From Melieria omissa (lineage: Eukaryota; Arthropoda; Insecta; Diptera; Ulidiidae), in contig OZ020268.1 in assembly GCA_963971225.1 (NCBI GenBank), positions 109,584,830 to 109,648,829 on the forward strand: 64,000 bases of DNA, in the 5' to 3' direction. The notes beneath the pieces were generated by a model. The model made no database searches, was not told the origin of the DNA, and was given only the letters and a program-made list of their open reading frames with translations. A program made the position numbers and the translations under genes. Shown here piece by piece: positions 1 to 12,932 of this stretch; the stretch's first letter is position 1; each line of letters begins with the position of its first letter.

Positions 1-540
1 GCCAATTTAAGTTTAAGTTTTCAAATGCAAACGTTCGTTACAAGTTTAGCCCTTTTGTACAAATCGCAATACAACACATTTTTGTGCGATCGTTTCTATG
101 ACAGCTATATGTTATAATTGCCCGATCTTATTCAAATTTGGATATGTGATGTGGAATTACCTAAAAATCTTAAATGCACAATTTTGTGAAAATATCTTTA
201 AAAATGTATGGCATTTCTTTAAAAAAAGCAACAAATTCGCCCACATTGTGGGTGCTTCAACCCCATTCATCTCTTTTCCCCCTTCCATATTTGAACCTAA
301 AATCTCTTTAGCACAGTCCATTTTATGTTTTTGCTTACCAACTTAGCTCAAAAAATGAAAACTGTCTTTATAAAACGGATGAAAAGAAAAATATTAACAT
401 ATGTTAATAATGACCGTTTCCGTATATAACAATTGGTAACAGTGTGAAGGTGAACGGAATTGGTCCACTGCGACTTTATTTTGTTTCCATAACTGAATAG
501 ACCCGTAAAAGGACGAAGATCTGCCAGAATTGAGGAAGTA
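1..540. other. AT-rich non-coding DNA
   Basis: No gene, RNA or clear transposon end is recognisable here. The one sizeable open frame (from about 98) is T/A-rich, low-complexity and matches nothing I know. Confidence 0.5.
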
Positions 541-700
541 AATGGCGCATACCAAAAAGCGATTATTCTGTTTTTTCTTGCTTCAAGCGCTTAGAGAGCT
601 GAGAGGGATTACTTTGAAGGCATAGATATTGATGATTGAATAAATATTTTGTTGAGAAAATAAAGGGCCACATTTTTTTAAAATACCTCGTATATGGTTT
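541..700 (+). pseudogene. Tail relic of a mariner-like transposase
   Basis: Positions 609-645 read as a short peptide resembling DYFEGIDIDD followed by a stop. This is the typical carboxyl terminus of mariner transposases (a YFEG motif followed by acidic residues). An AT-rich tail follows, resembling a mariner 3' UTR. The rest of the transposase is unreadable upstream, so this is at most the last part of an old, decayed copy. No inverted terminal repeat pair could be placed. The motif is short, so the call is tentative. Confidence 0.35.
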
Positions 701-1860
701 TTATTCGCTTCGGTACTTGAATTTTGCCGTTCCGATTCTTCTATGACTCATGCTGTCAGCTTTTGAACTTAAAATTGCTACATAGCCGAACATCTAAAAT
801 CATAATTCGGTAATTATTGAATTAAAATATCATCAAACCAGTCATAACTCAAAATTTTGGATTTTCTAGTGTAAAATTAAAAAAAAATTCTTTCAACTTA
901 TCATAATCTGTAAGGATTTTCTACTAAACGGTCTATACGTTATTTTAGAAAAAATTGTATTTAGCTCAAAACCGGTTTTTTGCGTTTCCTGAAAAATAAA
1001 AAATTTTTAGTTGTGTGTGTGTGATATCTCGTAAACCAACCATTGGATTAACACAACACCGTCGTTCAGAAGGTTAACTAACCTTTCCAACGATATATAG
1101 ATTGTCCAAATCGGATGCGATATGGGGAAGTTACTGACGGTGAAATTTGAAAAAATTGAATTTTTTGACCATTATCAAAAATTATAAATTTTCGAATGGT
1201 GTTTTTATAGATAAAAAAAATATCTCCTAAGGTTTTAAAATTTTAGATGAAAGATATATTATTTATGCAAATATTAAGCCCAACATCAATAGAATCGAAA
1301 GAAAAATGACAAAGTTATGATGCACTAAGTATAAACACCAACTTTACATTTTTTACACTGTTCGAAAAATTTTTTTATTTTTCCGAGACCCATCCAAATG
1401 TTGATATAGACGTGAAACCAGAGGTCATTTATAGTATCCTGGCATAGTCAATTTTTAATTTCTGACCCAAAAACCTTCTTAAAGGACTTTAGAATTTTAA
1501 GGACATACATATTTTAAATATGTTTTTAAATATTGTTGTGCAATGATGAAGATATGCATATCAAAATTGTCTCCTTTTAATTTTCTATTTTGAACTTTCA
1601 GGACCAAAATATGTCAGGTATGGAAAACATACATGTTTTGGATCTCAGTCTGCAGATTCATACATTTAAATTTTATTCTAAATCAAAGTTCTTTTTTGAT
1701 TTTCAGTTTCGTATTCCGTGGTCCAAAATTAGTCTAGAAAATACTTTTGTTTTTAGGTGCACGCGATTGACCCATTTTTTGTCGAGTAGTGTAGTTTATT
1801 TCGAGCTGTTATACTTATATTTATTATATGTAGCTGCCTTAGGCAGTTTAGTTTTTTAGT
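700..1860 (+). repeat. Dispersed repeat of unknown class
   Basis: This very AT-rich stretch has no coding capacity. About 94 bp of it (914-1007) recurs in the opposite orientation at 40479-40570, with shared blocks such as ACTAAACGGTCT, TTTAGCTCAAAA and GCGTTTCCTGAAAAA. That marks at least this part as a dispersed repeat. The sequence ends near 1790 in GTCGAGTAGTGTA, which could be a transposon terminus, but I could not find a matching inverted end. The class is unknown. Confidence 0.5.
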
Positions 1861-4800
1861 TATTTTTTTTTTACTAAAGTAATAAATACAATAAATTGGA
1901 CAACATCAAAGCAGAAAAAAACACTTTCACTCAAGTTGTGTCTATGTACATATCTGCACTTAAAAGAGTCAAGAGTTAGAATGCGTAGTTGAAAATCTTT
2001 CTCTCGCGAATCCAATGAATTACAATATCCATGTTCGAATTGAAAATAAGTTACGTAATCCTTATAGATTTAATGTAAAGCGGTTCGACTACGATGATTT
2101 TGCTGTCTTGCCAGCCCAGTCTTCTTTATCTGAGTGAAACCTATCGGTACTTGATCCACGGTTCATGAATTATATGGTCGGCTGACAGTTCAACACATCT
2201 ACGCAGTGAAGTACTCTCAGTTGTTTTAAAGTGTTTATACTCGTAAAAAATGTTCAAATCTACAATTTAGAATTGCCGGTGCTGTTACTGTTAGAGACCA
2301 ATCGAGTTGGATCTGCATCGGCACTAATCATCATGTTTTTAGAAGTGAGATTGTTGTGAGTGCGATGTCATCACGCGATGCGAAGTATGACGGCTGTGGT
2401 GATTAATGATTTTGAAACCACCGTCACTTGCTCTGTTTGTAATGATGTCATTAAACAACCGAATAACAATCGTTCAAACTAGGCAGAGGCAAAGAATAGA
2501 TATTTCCATATGAGTGCGTTGAGTTGGTGATGAAATTAGTACTGAATTGTTTTGAACTGTGTTGGCGCATTAAAACAGCGAGCAATAGACGTTTCTGTGA
2601 CTGAATTCGAAAATGAATTGAATTCAATAAACGAATCTGAAATTTTGTGTTTAAAGTTGGAAAAATTCATTAAATAATTGGAATTCAATTGGAATTTTAG
2701 TGCAAAAATAACAATTTGCAGGTTCTGCTCCACGTTCTGATGTTGCAAGGTCAGTGCTATGTGGTGAATGCATAACAATTCAAAACAGAATACAACGTGT
2801 TGTTGATTGATTCCGACCGATTTTCTTCTGAATGAAACCGTTTTAGATATGCAGATATTTTAAACACTCTTACGATCTATTGATGCATTTCGGTTCGCTG
2901 CATAATAATAGAAATGACCACACGAAATACGAGCTACCTCAGTGTAGCTGGCGAATTTCTAGCACCAAGTGTGCCAGCAACAAAAGTGGTCAGCAGTAAT
3001 TGTGGCGACAAGTGTCAATTGAACATCAACGCTCAGGTCTCTTCTTTCTTTTTCTAATTGGCCCAAAGTGCCAATGAGCAATCGCTGGTGATAACTGAGC
3101 TGAATTTGGCACTGTCTAAGATAATGTGGGGCATTAAAGAAAAGTTGGCGTGAAATTCGGTAAAAAATAGACAGAAGGTTGATTGCGGTGATGATCGTTT
3201 GGTGTGGCTGCTGCCAGTCGGTTTGAATACAGTAAATAAAAATGAATATAAAAGACGAAAGAATGAACTGAAAAAAAATGTTTAATATGTATTTTAATTA
3301 ATGGTAGGAAGAGGTAGGGATTACTCGAACAGTAGTTCTAGTTAACAGAAAAACTTGGAATATATAAAATAAATATTTGCTGTTATTTATGTGTGCAGTT
3401 TTTGCGAAATTGCGGAAAGCGTCAGTAACTCAGTAACTGATCTGCTTCTGCACATTTCGTTCCTGGTATCGGAGCAAAATGTGTCGATTGCGTGCTGGCC
3501 ACCGTTGTACTCGGACAGCACGCACACTTCCACACAGCCACAATTTGGGCCTCATTAATGACACTGTTCAATTCGATAACTTCCCCGTCATTTCTGTTTG
3601 AAATGATTGATTGCTTGGCTTGCAGTTGCTGCTACGACTGCCTCAAGTCGAAAGCATCAAACATTGGCACTGAAGAGCGAATCGTTCAATTGATCAGTTG
3701 TGCACGCTGGCCGGAAATGCCCTTGAACCGAAACCATTCGCCACCACCATGCACGACGATACACGCCGCACTAGCTGCACTTGCCACACTTTGGCACAGC
3801 ACCCAGTCGACAGACAGTGTGTGCAATTAACATAACTAGCAACAATTGAAATGGCAACGGCGGCGGTGGTGGGAAATTGCCAATAGTTCATTCATTCAGC
3901 TTGAGCGGCAGTGCAGCGCGCAAACCGATATATTTGTCAATTGGGAATGAATGAGCCATGATGTCATGCCAAGCATGTGCACGAGGCGAGTACAGCGAGT
4001 CGGCGCATATGGACGCGGGCCGGGACGGGTTTCCCAATTGTAGTAGCGACTGCAGCAGTGGCAGCTGTTGCTTGTTGCTGACGGCCACTATGTTATTTCG
4101 CACTCTCATTAATATTTTTCCTGTGCGTTTTAATCAAATAAACATTCAATAGTCGAAGCTCGTTCAATGCTTTACAGGTGGTCGCACACTATTTCGTGCT
4201 AGTTTCGGACCTGACGGCAGTGATCCTTCTTTAAAGCTTTAACTCTTTTCAGGATTTCAGCGAAACGTTTAGGCTAAGTTGGGTTGAAGCAGCAGTAAGG
4301 TGTGCAAGGATCTCACTTGGGGTACATGAGATGCATTATTACGCCACAAAAAGATATTGGAGACCCCTCAGATAGAGTTATAGAGTCTGGCTATAGTAGG
4401 CTACAAAAACACTCTAATAGTTTTATGTACATATTTTTGTGTTCCTGGAAATAAGGGCCCTTGCGTGCCGTGCCCGGGATTGTCTTTCCACGGCCCTGGT
4501 CCTATGAAACCCAAACAAAGAGCCGAATCAATTATCTGGTATTTAGTTGGCGCGATGTAGAGTGCACAAGTAAACGGGTGAACGTTTTTCATTTATTTAT
4601 AATTTATTAAGATTGACGCTTGTTGAGTGTTTTGAGGGGATATGTTGTTGCTGTTGTTGGTTTTTAGATTTTGCAGCATGTCGATGACATCATGCAAACG
4701 TGTTGAAAGCATTTGGCATGTGTTGCATATGTGGAGCGCGAGCGGCCGCAGGCTCAGCACGCTAAGCGAAAGCGCCAAAATCGCCATTTCAAATGATTTA

Positions 4801-5020
4801 TACAAACTTAAAAGAGGAAAATGCAAACACCAGAGTAGTTGCAGGTCTCAATTGATGGCCATGTAAACAATTGGCAATTTCAGTATAAATTTCAAAGTGG
4901 GCGTGAAGTGTCGAGTATTTATTTAGTTGTGACAAATGAATATTCTTGTAGATTTAGGTTCATTTAATAATCGAAAACAAATTACTTAAATCAATAAATG
5001 AGAAAGAGTTTTTTTTTTAA
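1861..5020. other. Non-coding DNA without recognisable features
   Basis: Mixed unique-looking sequence. Degenerate GAATTCAATTG-like words cluster at 2540-2700. Open frames on both strands at 3490-4110 and 4590-4870 are mutually overlapping shadows without recognisable motifs. I see no splice-bounded exon or RNA gene. Confidence 0.4.
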
Positions 5021-5039
5021 GTTTCAACTAAATAGAGGT

Positions 5040-6570
5040 ATTCAGTAGTAATGGTAACTGGTCTGGCAAATGAGCTAAAAAACTGAATAGTGAACCAGTT
5101 ACTGAGCATCGTTTTGAACAATGTAGCAACTTTGCTCAAGGGCTGCCAAAACAACTGTTTTTTTTTTGTTTTCTCAAAACATTGAAATTCAAAAACAATT
5201 GAGTTTGAAAATTTATAAAGTTTATAAATAAAAACAAAATGTCAGAGTTTTTTTAGTTTTGATCATAGTGAAATTAGATCTGTTTGGCAGAGAACAATTT
5301 GTACGAGTTTGTACAAATTTGTATAAATTTTTACTGGATCCTGTTTGTTGACGCCAAATCTCCAGTAACGAGAGAGGAACTGAGAGCGTAAAGTGACAGT
5401 TCATTTCGTGAGAACTTGCAAGTGTTTACTGGAGAATTTTTGTCCAGTAACTTTTTGCCAGTAAGAAGAAGAACAAGAAAAACATATGACTGGCTGCCAT
5501 ATGATCGACTGCAAAGAAACATAAAGTTTGAAAACATTTGGAGGCAAATGAAAACAGCCAAGAAATTGTGCGTTCGCAAGTCTGCTGACCCACAACCGTC
5601 TTGCTCAGCTTTACCCGCTGAAGCTGAAAGGGAAGAATTGCAGATTGAGCGCAACGAACTATTTGCATTTTGCATTAATGTTTGATTTAACTTAATTTTC
5701 CCCACCACTTCAAACCTCAAATGAAACTTTTAGATCACCTGTTTCGTTCTTTAACCCTCCTGTTTATACCCTTTTTACTGTGTATTGTGAGTGGGCCAAG
5801 TCCCAGTGGTGTAACCAAGAGTTAAAACCTGCAAATTCTTACAAATTGCTGTTCGTTTACTTTTTTGGATAGTTTGATTTTAGGGAGCGTACGCTGGCTT
5901 ACTCTCCTGATATTTTTTACTGGATAATTTTTACTGGAAATCTGGCCAAACAGACCTATTAATAAAGTGTGCCAGATAGCAGGAACTCCCTCTTCATCGT
6001 ACACTTATTTTCTGACAGTTAATGTAATTTTGCTGACAAATGTCATAATTCATAACCCGTCTGTGCTGTATGAAAAAATTTCAAAATAAATTGTTTTTTG
6101 AAAATACGTTCTGCACCAAAACCGACAACAAAAACGCATCTAAATACCAGGAAAAATGTGCTGTCTCTGCAAAAAAACGCACGGCAATGCAGTTCCTATG
6201 TTTTTCTAACATAAAGTATATTGCGAAAATATATATTTCTGGAGTACTGAAAGTAAATTTTAAATTTAACGACAACACAAATAAAGGTTAATCGAACTGA
6301 CACAAATAAATTGACACATTGACAATTGCCACTCAGAGAAATAAGTGTACGTCATCTACCTGGTACACTTTATTCATTTCACTACGGTTTTGATGTGGCA
6401 ATGGAGCAAATTAAGTAGCTTCAAAAAATTTACTCAAGAGATTTGGTGTTTGATATTTGAGCTTGAAAATTTAAAAATTTTATAAATAAAAAAAAAAATT
6501 TCAGAGCTTTTTAGTTTTGATGTGGCAAAGGAGCAAATTAGCTTCGAAAAATCTACTCAAGAGATGTATT
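5040..6570. repeat. Degraded repeat block with TTACTGG/CCAGTAA heptamers
   Basis: The heptamer TTACTGG or its complement CCAGTAA occurs at 5331, 5362, 5426, 5444, 5458, 5917 and 5931. The segment around 5203-5280 is imperfectly repeated at 6456-6540, both carrying TTTATAAATAAA, TCAGAG and TTTTTAGTTTTGAT. A 50-60 bp unit is also directly repeated at 6387-6444 and 6515-6566 (GATGTGGCAA, GGAGCAAATTA, TACTCAAGAGAT). It looks like the remains of an old tandem or transposon array. No ORF of known type is present. Confidence 0.45.
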
Positions 6571-7288
6571 TTGTTGTTGTTAAGATATATTCCAATTTTA
6601 GAATGCCTATCTCTCAGTTAGTACTATCCTAATCTTATATGCCTAGATTTTGATAATTTTGTGCAAACTGAGGTTAAGTGGCGCCGGCGATGTGCGACAT
6701 ATGCAGTTCTGCCTTAAAGTTTTTCTACTTCCCGACTTTACTTTTATGATCGGAACCAGCGACCTTTGTTCGAACAAGTACAACGGGTTTATTCACTGGT
6801 GTATTAGCTACGATGCCTATATAGTCAAAAGTTCGATCACTGACAGATTGGTAACGTCTGTTTGAAAGCAGCATATTTACATAGGAAGTGTTGCACAGAT
6901 TTGACTTTCATTGCCATAGCAGCTTCTGCAGTAGTCCCGGTCGAACTGACTGGGGTGTGGCATTAGGACTAAACTGCTGTTGTTGTTAGTAGTTAAATTG
7001 CAAAAGAACAAGGCGGAATGTCTGCCGGGCAGAGCTGATCTGACTTGCATCGCTGTCACAATTGAACCCAACAAGTTTCGAACCGAATGTAAATATTTTG
7101 TTTGCACTTCAATTGCATTGCAACTGTTGTTGCGAGAATCCGAGTGACAGACACGAAGTAGTCGTCGTATCAATAGCCTAATTTTCATATAAACAATTTG
7201 ACTGTGTGCCTCTGTGTTTGGTGTCCAGCAGTTGCAGCAGCAAGTCTAGGACGCATTGAATGCGCGACACAGTTGCAAATGAGTGCAA

Positions 7289-7304
7289 GTGTGTGTGTGT
7301 GTGT
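7289..7304. repeat. (GT)n microsatellite
   Basis: Eight uninterrupted GT units. Confidence 0.9.
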
Positions 7305-7560
7305 CGTTCACACGCAGTTGTGACTTGTAAATACTAAAAGCTCTGTGGTCAACGACGCACTGCGCCAATGTCGGCGTCCGCGCGCATTGCTCATACGACC
7401 CGCAACACAAACGTAATGCAGCCGTTATGCGCGCGCAGCAACAAACGCTACGATGCCTGTTTGTTTGTTGGTTTTCCGTGTTTGGATTGCAGTCGTTTAT
7501 TTTTCTTACATTGTATTCGTTCCGAAACGAAGCCAGTGGGCTTTTGTCTCAGTGCTTGTC

Positions 7561-7580
7561 GCTGTTGTTGTTGTTGTTGT
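7561..7580. repeat. (TTG)n microsatellite
   Basis: Short TTG repeat followed by a T/G-rich stretch. It is typical of fly intronic and intergenic DNA. Confidence 0.85.
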
Positions 7581-9577
7581 TTTGTTTTGTAAATATTTAC
7601 ATTTCGACGTTTTCGAACAGTTTGCGGCAAATTACAAATCATCGACAAAGAAACAGAGGCAACTTGATACATGTTAAAGTGCACTGGTGGGTGTGGAGCA
7701 TGTTTGCAGAAGCGAACTTTTACGGTTTTTGGTTTTGTTTGCCTAATCGGCGCTTCACGTAATGCCACATTCGCACTTGCACTTTCCAACGCTCTAAAGA
7801 GTACAAGTCACCCATGTAATTGTTTCGATGGAAAGTAATTAAAACGAGTAAATCTCGTACTGCGCGGCGAAAATAGGCTTTCAACACACAGTGAATCGGT
7901 TTCAGTTTAAAGTATGATAAACAAAATCAAAACCAATTCATCAACTCTATAGACTAAAACTGGATAAACCTTCTGTTCATACTTTTATTGCTACTCCAAT
8001 CCAGAGGCATTAACCTTCCCTACTCACAAACTCATAAGTGGTCCGCGTCGTTCAAAGTTCTTTTACGCCTCAAATTAATAAAACTCATCGGTTTCAAGTT
8101 TCAGCAAATGACTGACGATAGCTTTCGACTTTATGCGACAAAACTTGTTGTAAGAGTCTTGAACAGTATAATTTTTTTGCTGTGTTCGTCCGATCAGCCG
8201 CGCCACTGTGCGCCGCGTCAAAGCGGTTAGTGCGTGCGCGCGTGCGTGTTGGGGCCTAAGCTGCAGCCAATTGCTGCACATTGTATGTTGCTGAGTGCAT
8301 TGATCAATTAGCACCGATCGTTGTTGTACAGCAAAAGGCAATTAAACGTCAATTGAGCGTGCGACGCGCCAGCGTTCGTGCCGAAATGCGTGGCTACGAC
8401 ATAAATATTATACGTTTTGCATGTATGTATGTATAAAACCGTTTGACAGACATTTGCGCTGAGAAGGGAAGGAAGGATCATGGGTAGATGGACGTAATAG
8501 CAGCCGATATGGCAGCGACGTTCAAACTGAACACACGTGGCAGGTTGATTGCCGCATGCGTTGAAAATGTGTTTTATACTTTTTTTTAGACGCTAAATAT
8601 ACTGAAGCATGTTGAATTCACTGCAGCACGTGGCTTTTGCACTTTCAACTTTGATGTCGGTTGTTCAGGTTGTCGATATTTGGCAGCGTTAGTGATGCAT
8701 GTAATGTGGGCATTGTTTACGACGCAAAGTGAATCGCATCAATGATTCATTTGCCCCGCTTGGCGTACAATCGTTGCAATTTCGCTTGATTGCAAAGCAG
8801 CCACAATTCGGAGTGTTGGTCGAACTGTGCAGCCATCGCGGCAAATTCCGATGCGGCGGCACTGTGCGCGACTTGTGCAATTCGGTTTTATTGTGAATTT
8901 GATTAATATTTACGGTTTATGGGCTCGTTGCTCATCGGAATTTCAGGGGGAATGCGGAAAACAATTGCGTGTAATATGGCAAATAGTTTGCTGATTAATT
9001 GCGCAAACTGCTCAAGTCACTGCTTAAATTTAGGAATTGCTCAGTGAAATTAACAGGTTGGCGCTTTTACTGAGCGACTCACTCGTCGTTGAGCGTTGAA
9101 ATGTGTATGCAACACTGTATGCACTTATTTTTCTAACATGTGATACAACTCACATTTCAAACGGATGGGGAAAGGGAGGGACCTACAGTTTAACGCCAAG
9201 TCCGAAAGCCGGTTTTTTTTTGTAATTTTCCTTTCACACTTGAAGATTTTGCCATTGCAAACGATTGTATCATGTGCAGAATTTACTTTTGAGCTTTAAA
9301 GTTTGTGTTCCTAAGAACCACTTTAAGACGTATAACCAGTGCTTCCAACTTTTCTCTTTCAGAAAGCACTAAAATCCGCGTTTTTCACTCAAAAAAGGAA
9401 ATGTTGATTGATTTTTAACCCAACATTCCAGTGTTGTACAGTTATTAAATGAAGGGGTTGTACCTCATTGCAGTTATAAAAAAATTTTTCCAAGCAAGAA
9501 TTAGTCTTAATGTCTTTTAAAAAAAAAATCACTAAAACGCGCCAAACACCAAACTCAATGTTTTCCGCGTTTTTCTT

Positions 9578-9821
9578 TTAACCCTTATTCTCATACCCGG
9601 GTGCCCACTGCGATGTATTTTCGTGAAAAAAACTGACAAATAATGAAAATTTTTTTTTTACCTTCCGGATCCTCGTTATTTAGGTGAAAAGCGAACAAAT
9701 CATATCAAAATTTTATAAACACTTTTTAATTAACAAAATATTGAAAACTTAAAAATTTCATGAAATGGGTACCCGGGTGCCAAACGACGTTAGTAAGTTT
9801 GGGTATGAGAATAAGGGTTAA
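9578..9821. mobile_element. 236-bp piggyBac-like MITE with TTAA duplication
   Basis: The element (9582-9817) begins CCCTTATTCTCATACCC and ends in the exact complement, a 17-bp perfect inverted terminal repeat. It is flanked on both sides by TTAA (9578-9581 and 9818-9821). TTAA target duplication plus ends starting CCC are hallmarks of the piggyBac superfamily. Inside, ACCCGGGTGCC occurs near both ends in the same orientation (9595-9605 and 9771-9781). It has no coding capacity, so it would depend on transposase supplied elsewhere. The perfect ends suggest a recent insertion. Confidence 0.88.
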
Positions 9822-10024
9822 AAAAGCATTAATAGGCGTATAGTTTTAAAAGCATTTGTAATTTTATTTGTTTAAAACTTTTTATTTAAAAATTAATAAA
9901 TTAAAATGTTTTTCATTTTTAAATTAAAACAAGTTATTTTAATTAATTAAAATAAAGTTTATAATTAAATACTTTAAAATAAATAATTTTTTTATGATAT
10001 TATGTTTCTTGAAAAAGTTTATAA

Positions 10025-10548
10025 TTAACCCTTTCGCTATTTTGTTGCCATATGGCACATTGCTACTTTGTGGACGTCTGAACCCTCTGTGGTTTCAAGA
10101 AAACATTTTTTGTTGGTCCATAGAATAGTTTGAAGTTTTAGGAAAAATACGAAATTAATAAACTGAATATTAAAGTTTAAAGAAGACAAGTATACACGTT
10201 TTTTTAATGATATATCTTGACATAGTAAAGGAAGAAGAAGCAGAAAACTTTGGATAACTTTTTAATTTAACGTTTTCTTTCAATTTAGATACTGTTTTTT
10301 TATTTTGGCTGAAGTAAATGAAGAAATATTCAAATTTTCGTTATGCGTAAAAAGTTGTATGTTTAAGTAATTATTTCAGTCACAACGATGTGGTTTCTCT
10401 CATTGAAAAACACTCTAAAATACAGGGTCCGAGTATAAAAATTAAAAAATTCCATATGAAATGTTGCAAATATAACCACATAGAAGCCTAAAACGTAATA
10501 TTTAAAATTTTAACTTTCCCCAGTAAAAATCTGTAACGAAAGGGTTAA
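10025..10548 (+). mobile_element. TTAA element, CCCTTTCG family, copy A
   Basis: The element (10029-10544, 516 bp) starts CCCTTTCG and ends CGAAAGGG, flanked by TTAA at 10025-10028 and 10545-10548. It matches copy B (12444-12928, inverted) and copy C (55038-55502, same orientation), sharing blocks such as ACCCTCTGTGGTTTCAAG, ATATCTTGACATAGTAAAG and ACCACATAGAAGCCTAAAA. No ORF is present. The terminal bases and TTAA target indicate a non-autonomous piggyBac-superfamily element. Confidence 0.87.
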
Positions 10549-12439
10549 ATATTTTTTTTAAATTGAATAATTTTTTAATGAAATTATGTTTCTTGAAAAC
10601 TTTTTTTCTTTTTTAAGTTAGTTGATCCATGGAATAATATGGCCAAATAATATCAGACGCATACAATGTTTTCACTCAGGCAAAGCTGAAATATTTTTCA
10701 CTTTCACTTTTCCGATTTTTTTTAGGTATGCAAAGTTGTAGTTAAACAAAAAATTTTCAAAAAAAAAAAATACCAAAAAAATTTAATTTTCTATTTGCGG
10801 ATCTTTCAGCTAAGTGACTTGAAGGTAAACGGTTTTGACTGTAACCCATAAATGTTTGACCATAATTGTTTTTTTAATTAAATATTTAATTTCAAGCATT
10901 ACTTTGGACCTGAAAGGATACAAAGATTAGGATTCCTGGATTCCTGGTTTGGAAGGGAAGATTTATGTACACTTGACTTGAACCCGCTGAGCTCATGGCT
11001 CATTGCAAATTAGCCCAAAACCGTTCATTTTGAAGTTTTAAGTGTAATAAGAGACATTCTGGTAAAAAAGACACTAAATTTTTTAGAGAAAAAAGTACCT
11101 GTAAGCCATGAGAATACCAACATGTAACCATTAACCGAGTTTTGGGTTCGGCGGCCACTGTTCGCCATTTGGGCTTTTTAAAATTACTTTAAATTCCCTA
11201 ACGGCCATGGCGGAAAATTGTGAGAAGTAAGGTTCGAGTCAAAGCGACGAAATCAATCACAAAAGCAAACGTTAATTGCAAAGAAAGGCCACACAGGACA
11301 CAGGACACTTTCAAGATCAGCGCAAAAGCCAAGTCCGCATATCTGATTGATCATCCCTGGCCGTCGTTTTATGAACTGCAGTTGTGACGATATAACATAA
11401 CTAAAAGTCCTTGAATTTAGCGATTGTGGCCAAGGGGATGTGTGGCGAGTTCAGCCGACATATCTGTGGTCAAAAGCAATAACCGCCTAAGTCGTAAATT
11501 GCTGTTTCGAGTAATCTCGCTTTAAAGTTTTAGCGCGTAGTGTGTTCGCTATGGGAATGCGAATAGGTTTTTATTAATAACTTTTTTTATTTTAAAGTTA
11601 GAAGCTCCCCGATTTTATACAAACGTAGAGCACAGTCAAGGGAACGTGGTGGCATCCATAACTCAATTTCTTCTTAAGTCGACTTAAGCGGTTAGTGCTT
11701 TTGACCACAGATATAACAATCATTCCATATTTTAGCATTTGGTTGGCCCCCGTTTCATTGCACACGCAGTATGAGTTTAGCGCTGCGGCCCGTTGGCCCA
11801 TTTTGCGGGCCAACAACGTGCACGCCTCGATGGCCCACGAATACATCGAATGAGTGCGCGTGCGATCAATTGTTGACGGCAGCGGCGTGTTCGGCACGTT
11901 CAGGCATTATTGCAAATTATGTTGGATTTGTTTAATTTTACAACCACAAACAACAAGCAAGGAAAACAAATAAATGTCGGTCGCTGTAAATAGGTCCGTC
12001 CATATGTTGCGTGGCTGTGAGCGATCGGTGCGCCCAGATGCTCCATCCTGCCGGTCTTTGCGTGTGTGTTTTCATGTGCTGCGCGTCCACGTCCAACGCC
12101 CCCGACTGTCATCTTTATTTTTAGAGCGCGCGCCGCCGTCAAATTTCATAGAATACACGTAGTGCGAGTTCGTGCGAACATTTGTAGTCGTCATTATGAT
12201 TTGGCATTTAATTTTGGAAATGCCACTAAAGCGCTTCGAATGCAGTCGACTGGGTTGAGCACATTGAACAAATGGCGGAGGGGAATTGGAAAGCGCAATT
12301 TAGTTTTCTGTAAAATCTTGATTAATTGTAATGCTAATCAATTTCTAACAAGTTGGCCAAATGAATGGTGGCAGCAAATGAGGTGGCGAATGGTGTCGAT
12401 ATTGCTAGAAGGCCGAGCGCACATTTAACGAAAACACCT
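10549..12439. other. Non-coding DNA between inverted TTAA elements
   Basis: AT-rich to about 11150, then more mixed sequence. No recognisable gene. Open frames at 11598-12428 on both strands overlap one another and match nothing known. This stretch is the spacer of the large inverted repeat formed by element copies A and B. Confidence 0.45.
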
Positions 12440-12932
12440 TTAACCCTTTCGCTAAAATGTTGAATTTTACGTTTTAGGTTTCTATGTGGTTGTATTAGCA
12501 ACATTCCATACAAGTTTTTTTATTTTTATACTCGGATTTTAGAGTGTTTTTCTATGAGAGCAACCACATCGTTGCTGCTGTAATAATTACTTAAACATAA
12601 AACTGTTTACGCATAATGCAAATTTGAATATATCTTAATTACTTCAGCCAAAATTACAAAAAAATACGATACTTTTTTGAAAAAAATAATGAATTATAAA
12701 GTTATCTAATTTTTCTGCTTCTTCTTTCATTACTATGCCACGATATACCATTAAAAAACGTGTACACTTCTCTTCTTTAAACTTAAATATTCAATTTATT
12801 AATTTCGTATTTTTCCTAAAACTTCAAACTATTCTAAGGACCAACAAAAAATGTATCCTTGAAACCACAGAGGGTTCAGACGCCCAGAAAGTAGCATGTT
12901 ACCATATGGCAACAAAACAGCGAAAGGGTTAA
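12440..12932 (-). mobile_element. TTAA element, CCCTTTCG family, copy B (inverted)
   Basis: The element (12444-12928, 485 bp) is flanked by TTAA at 12440-12443 and 12929-12932, with CCCTTTCGCT and CAGCGAAAGGG ends. Read on the minus strand it aligns with copy A almost from end to end, including TTTTGTTGCCATATGG next to the terminus and ACCCTCTGTGGTTTCAAG. It is non-coding. It lies about 1.9 kb from copy A in the opposite orientation. Confidence 0.87.

Larger units (their letters stand above)
6571..9577. other. Non-coding DNA with short microsatellites
   Basis: No recognisable gene. It contains a (GT)n run at 7289-7304 and a (TTG)n run at 7561-7580. Around 7368-7790 open frames exist on both strands, including a Q-run on the minus strand that is simply the translated (TTG)n tract, so I do not regard them as genes. 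Confidence 0.45.

Noticed and set aside
7448..7789. Minus-strand frame with a polyglutamine run
   Set aside because: The Q-run is the translated (TTG)n microsatellite, and equally long frames exist on the plus strand.
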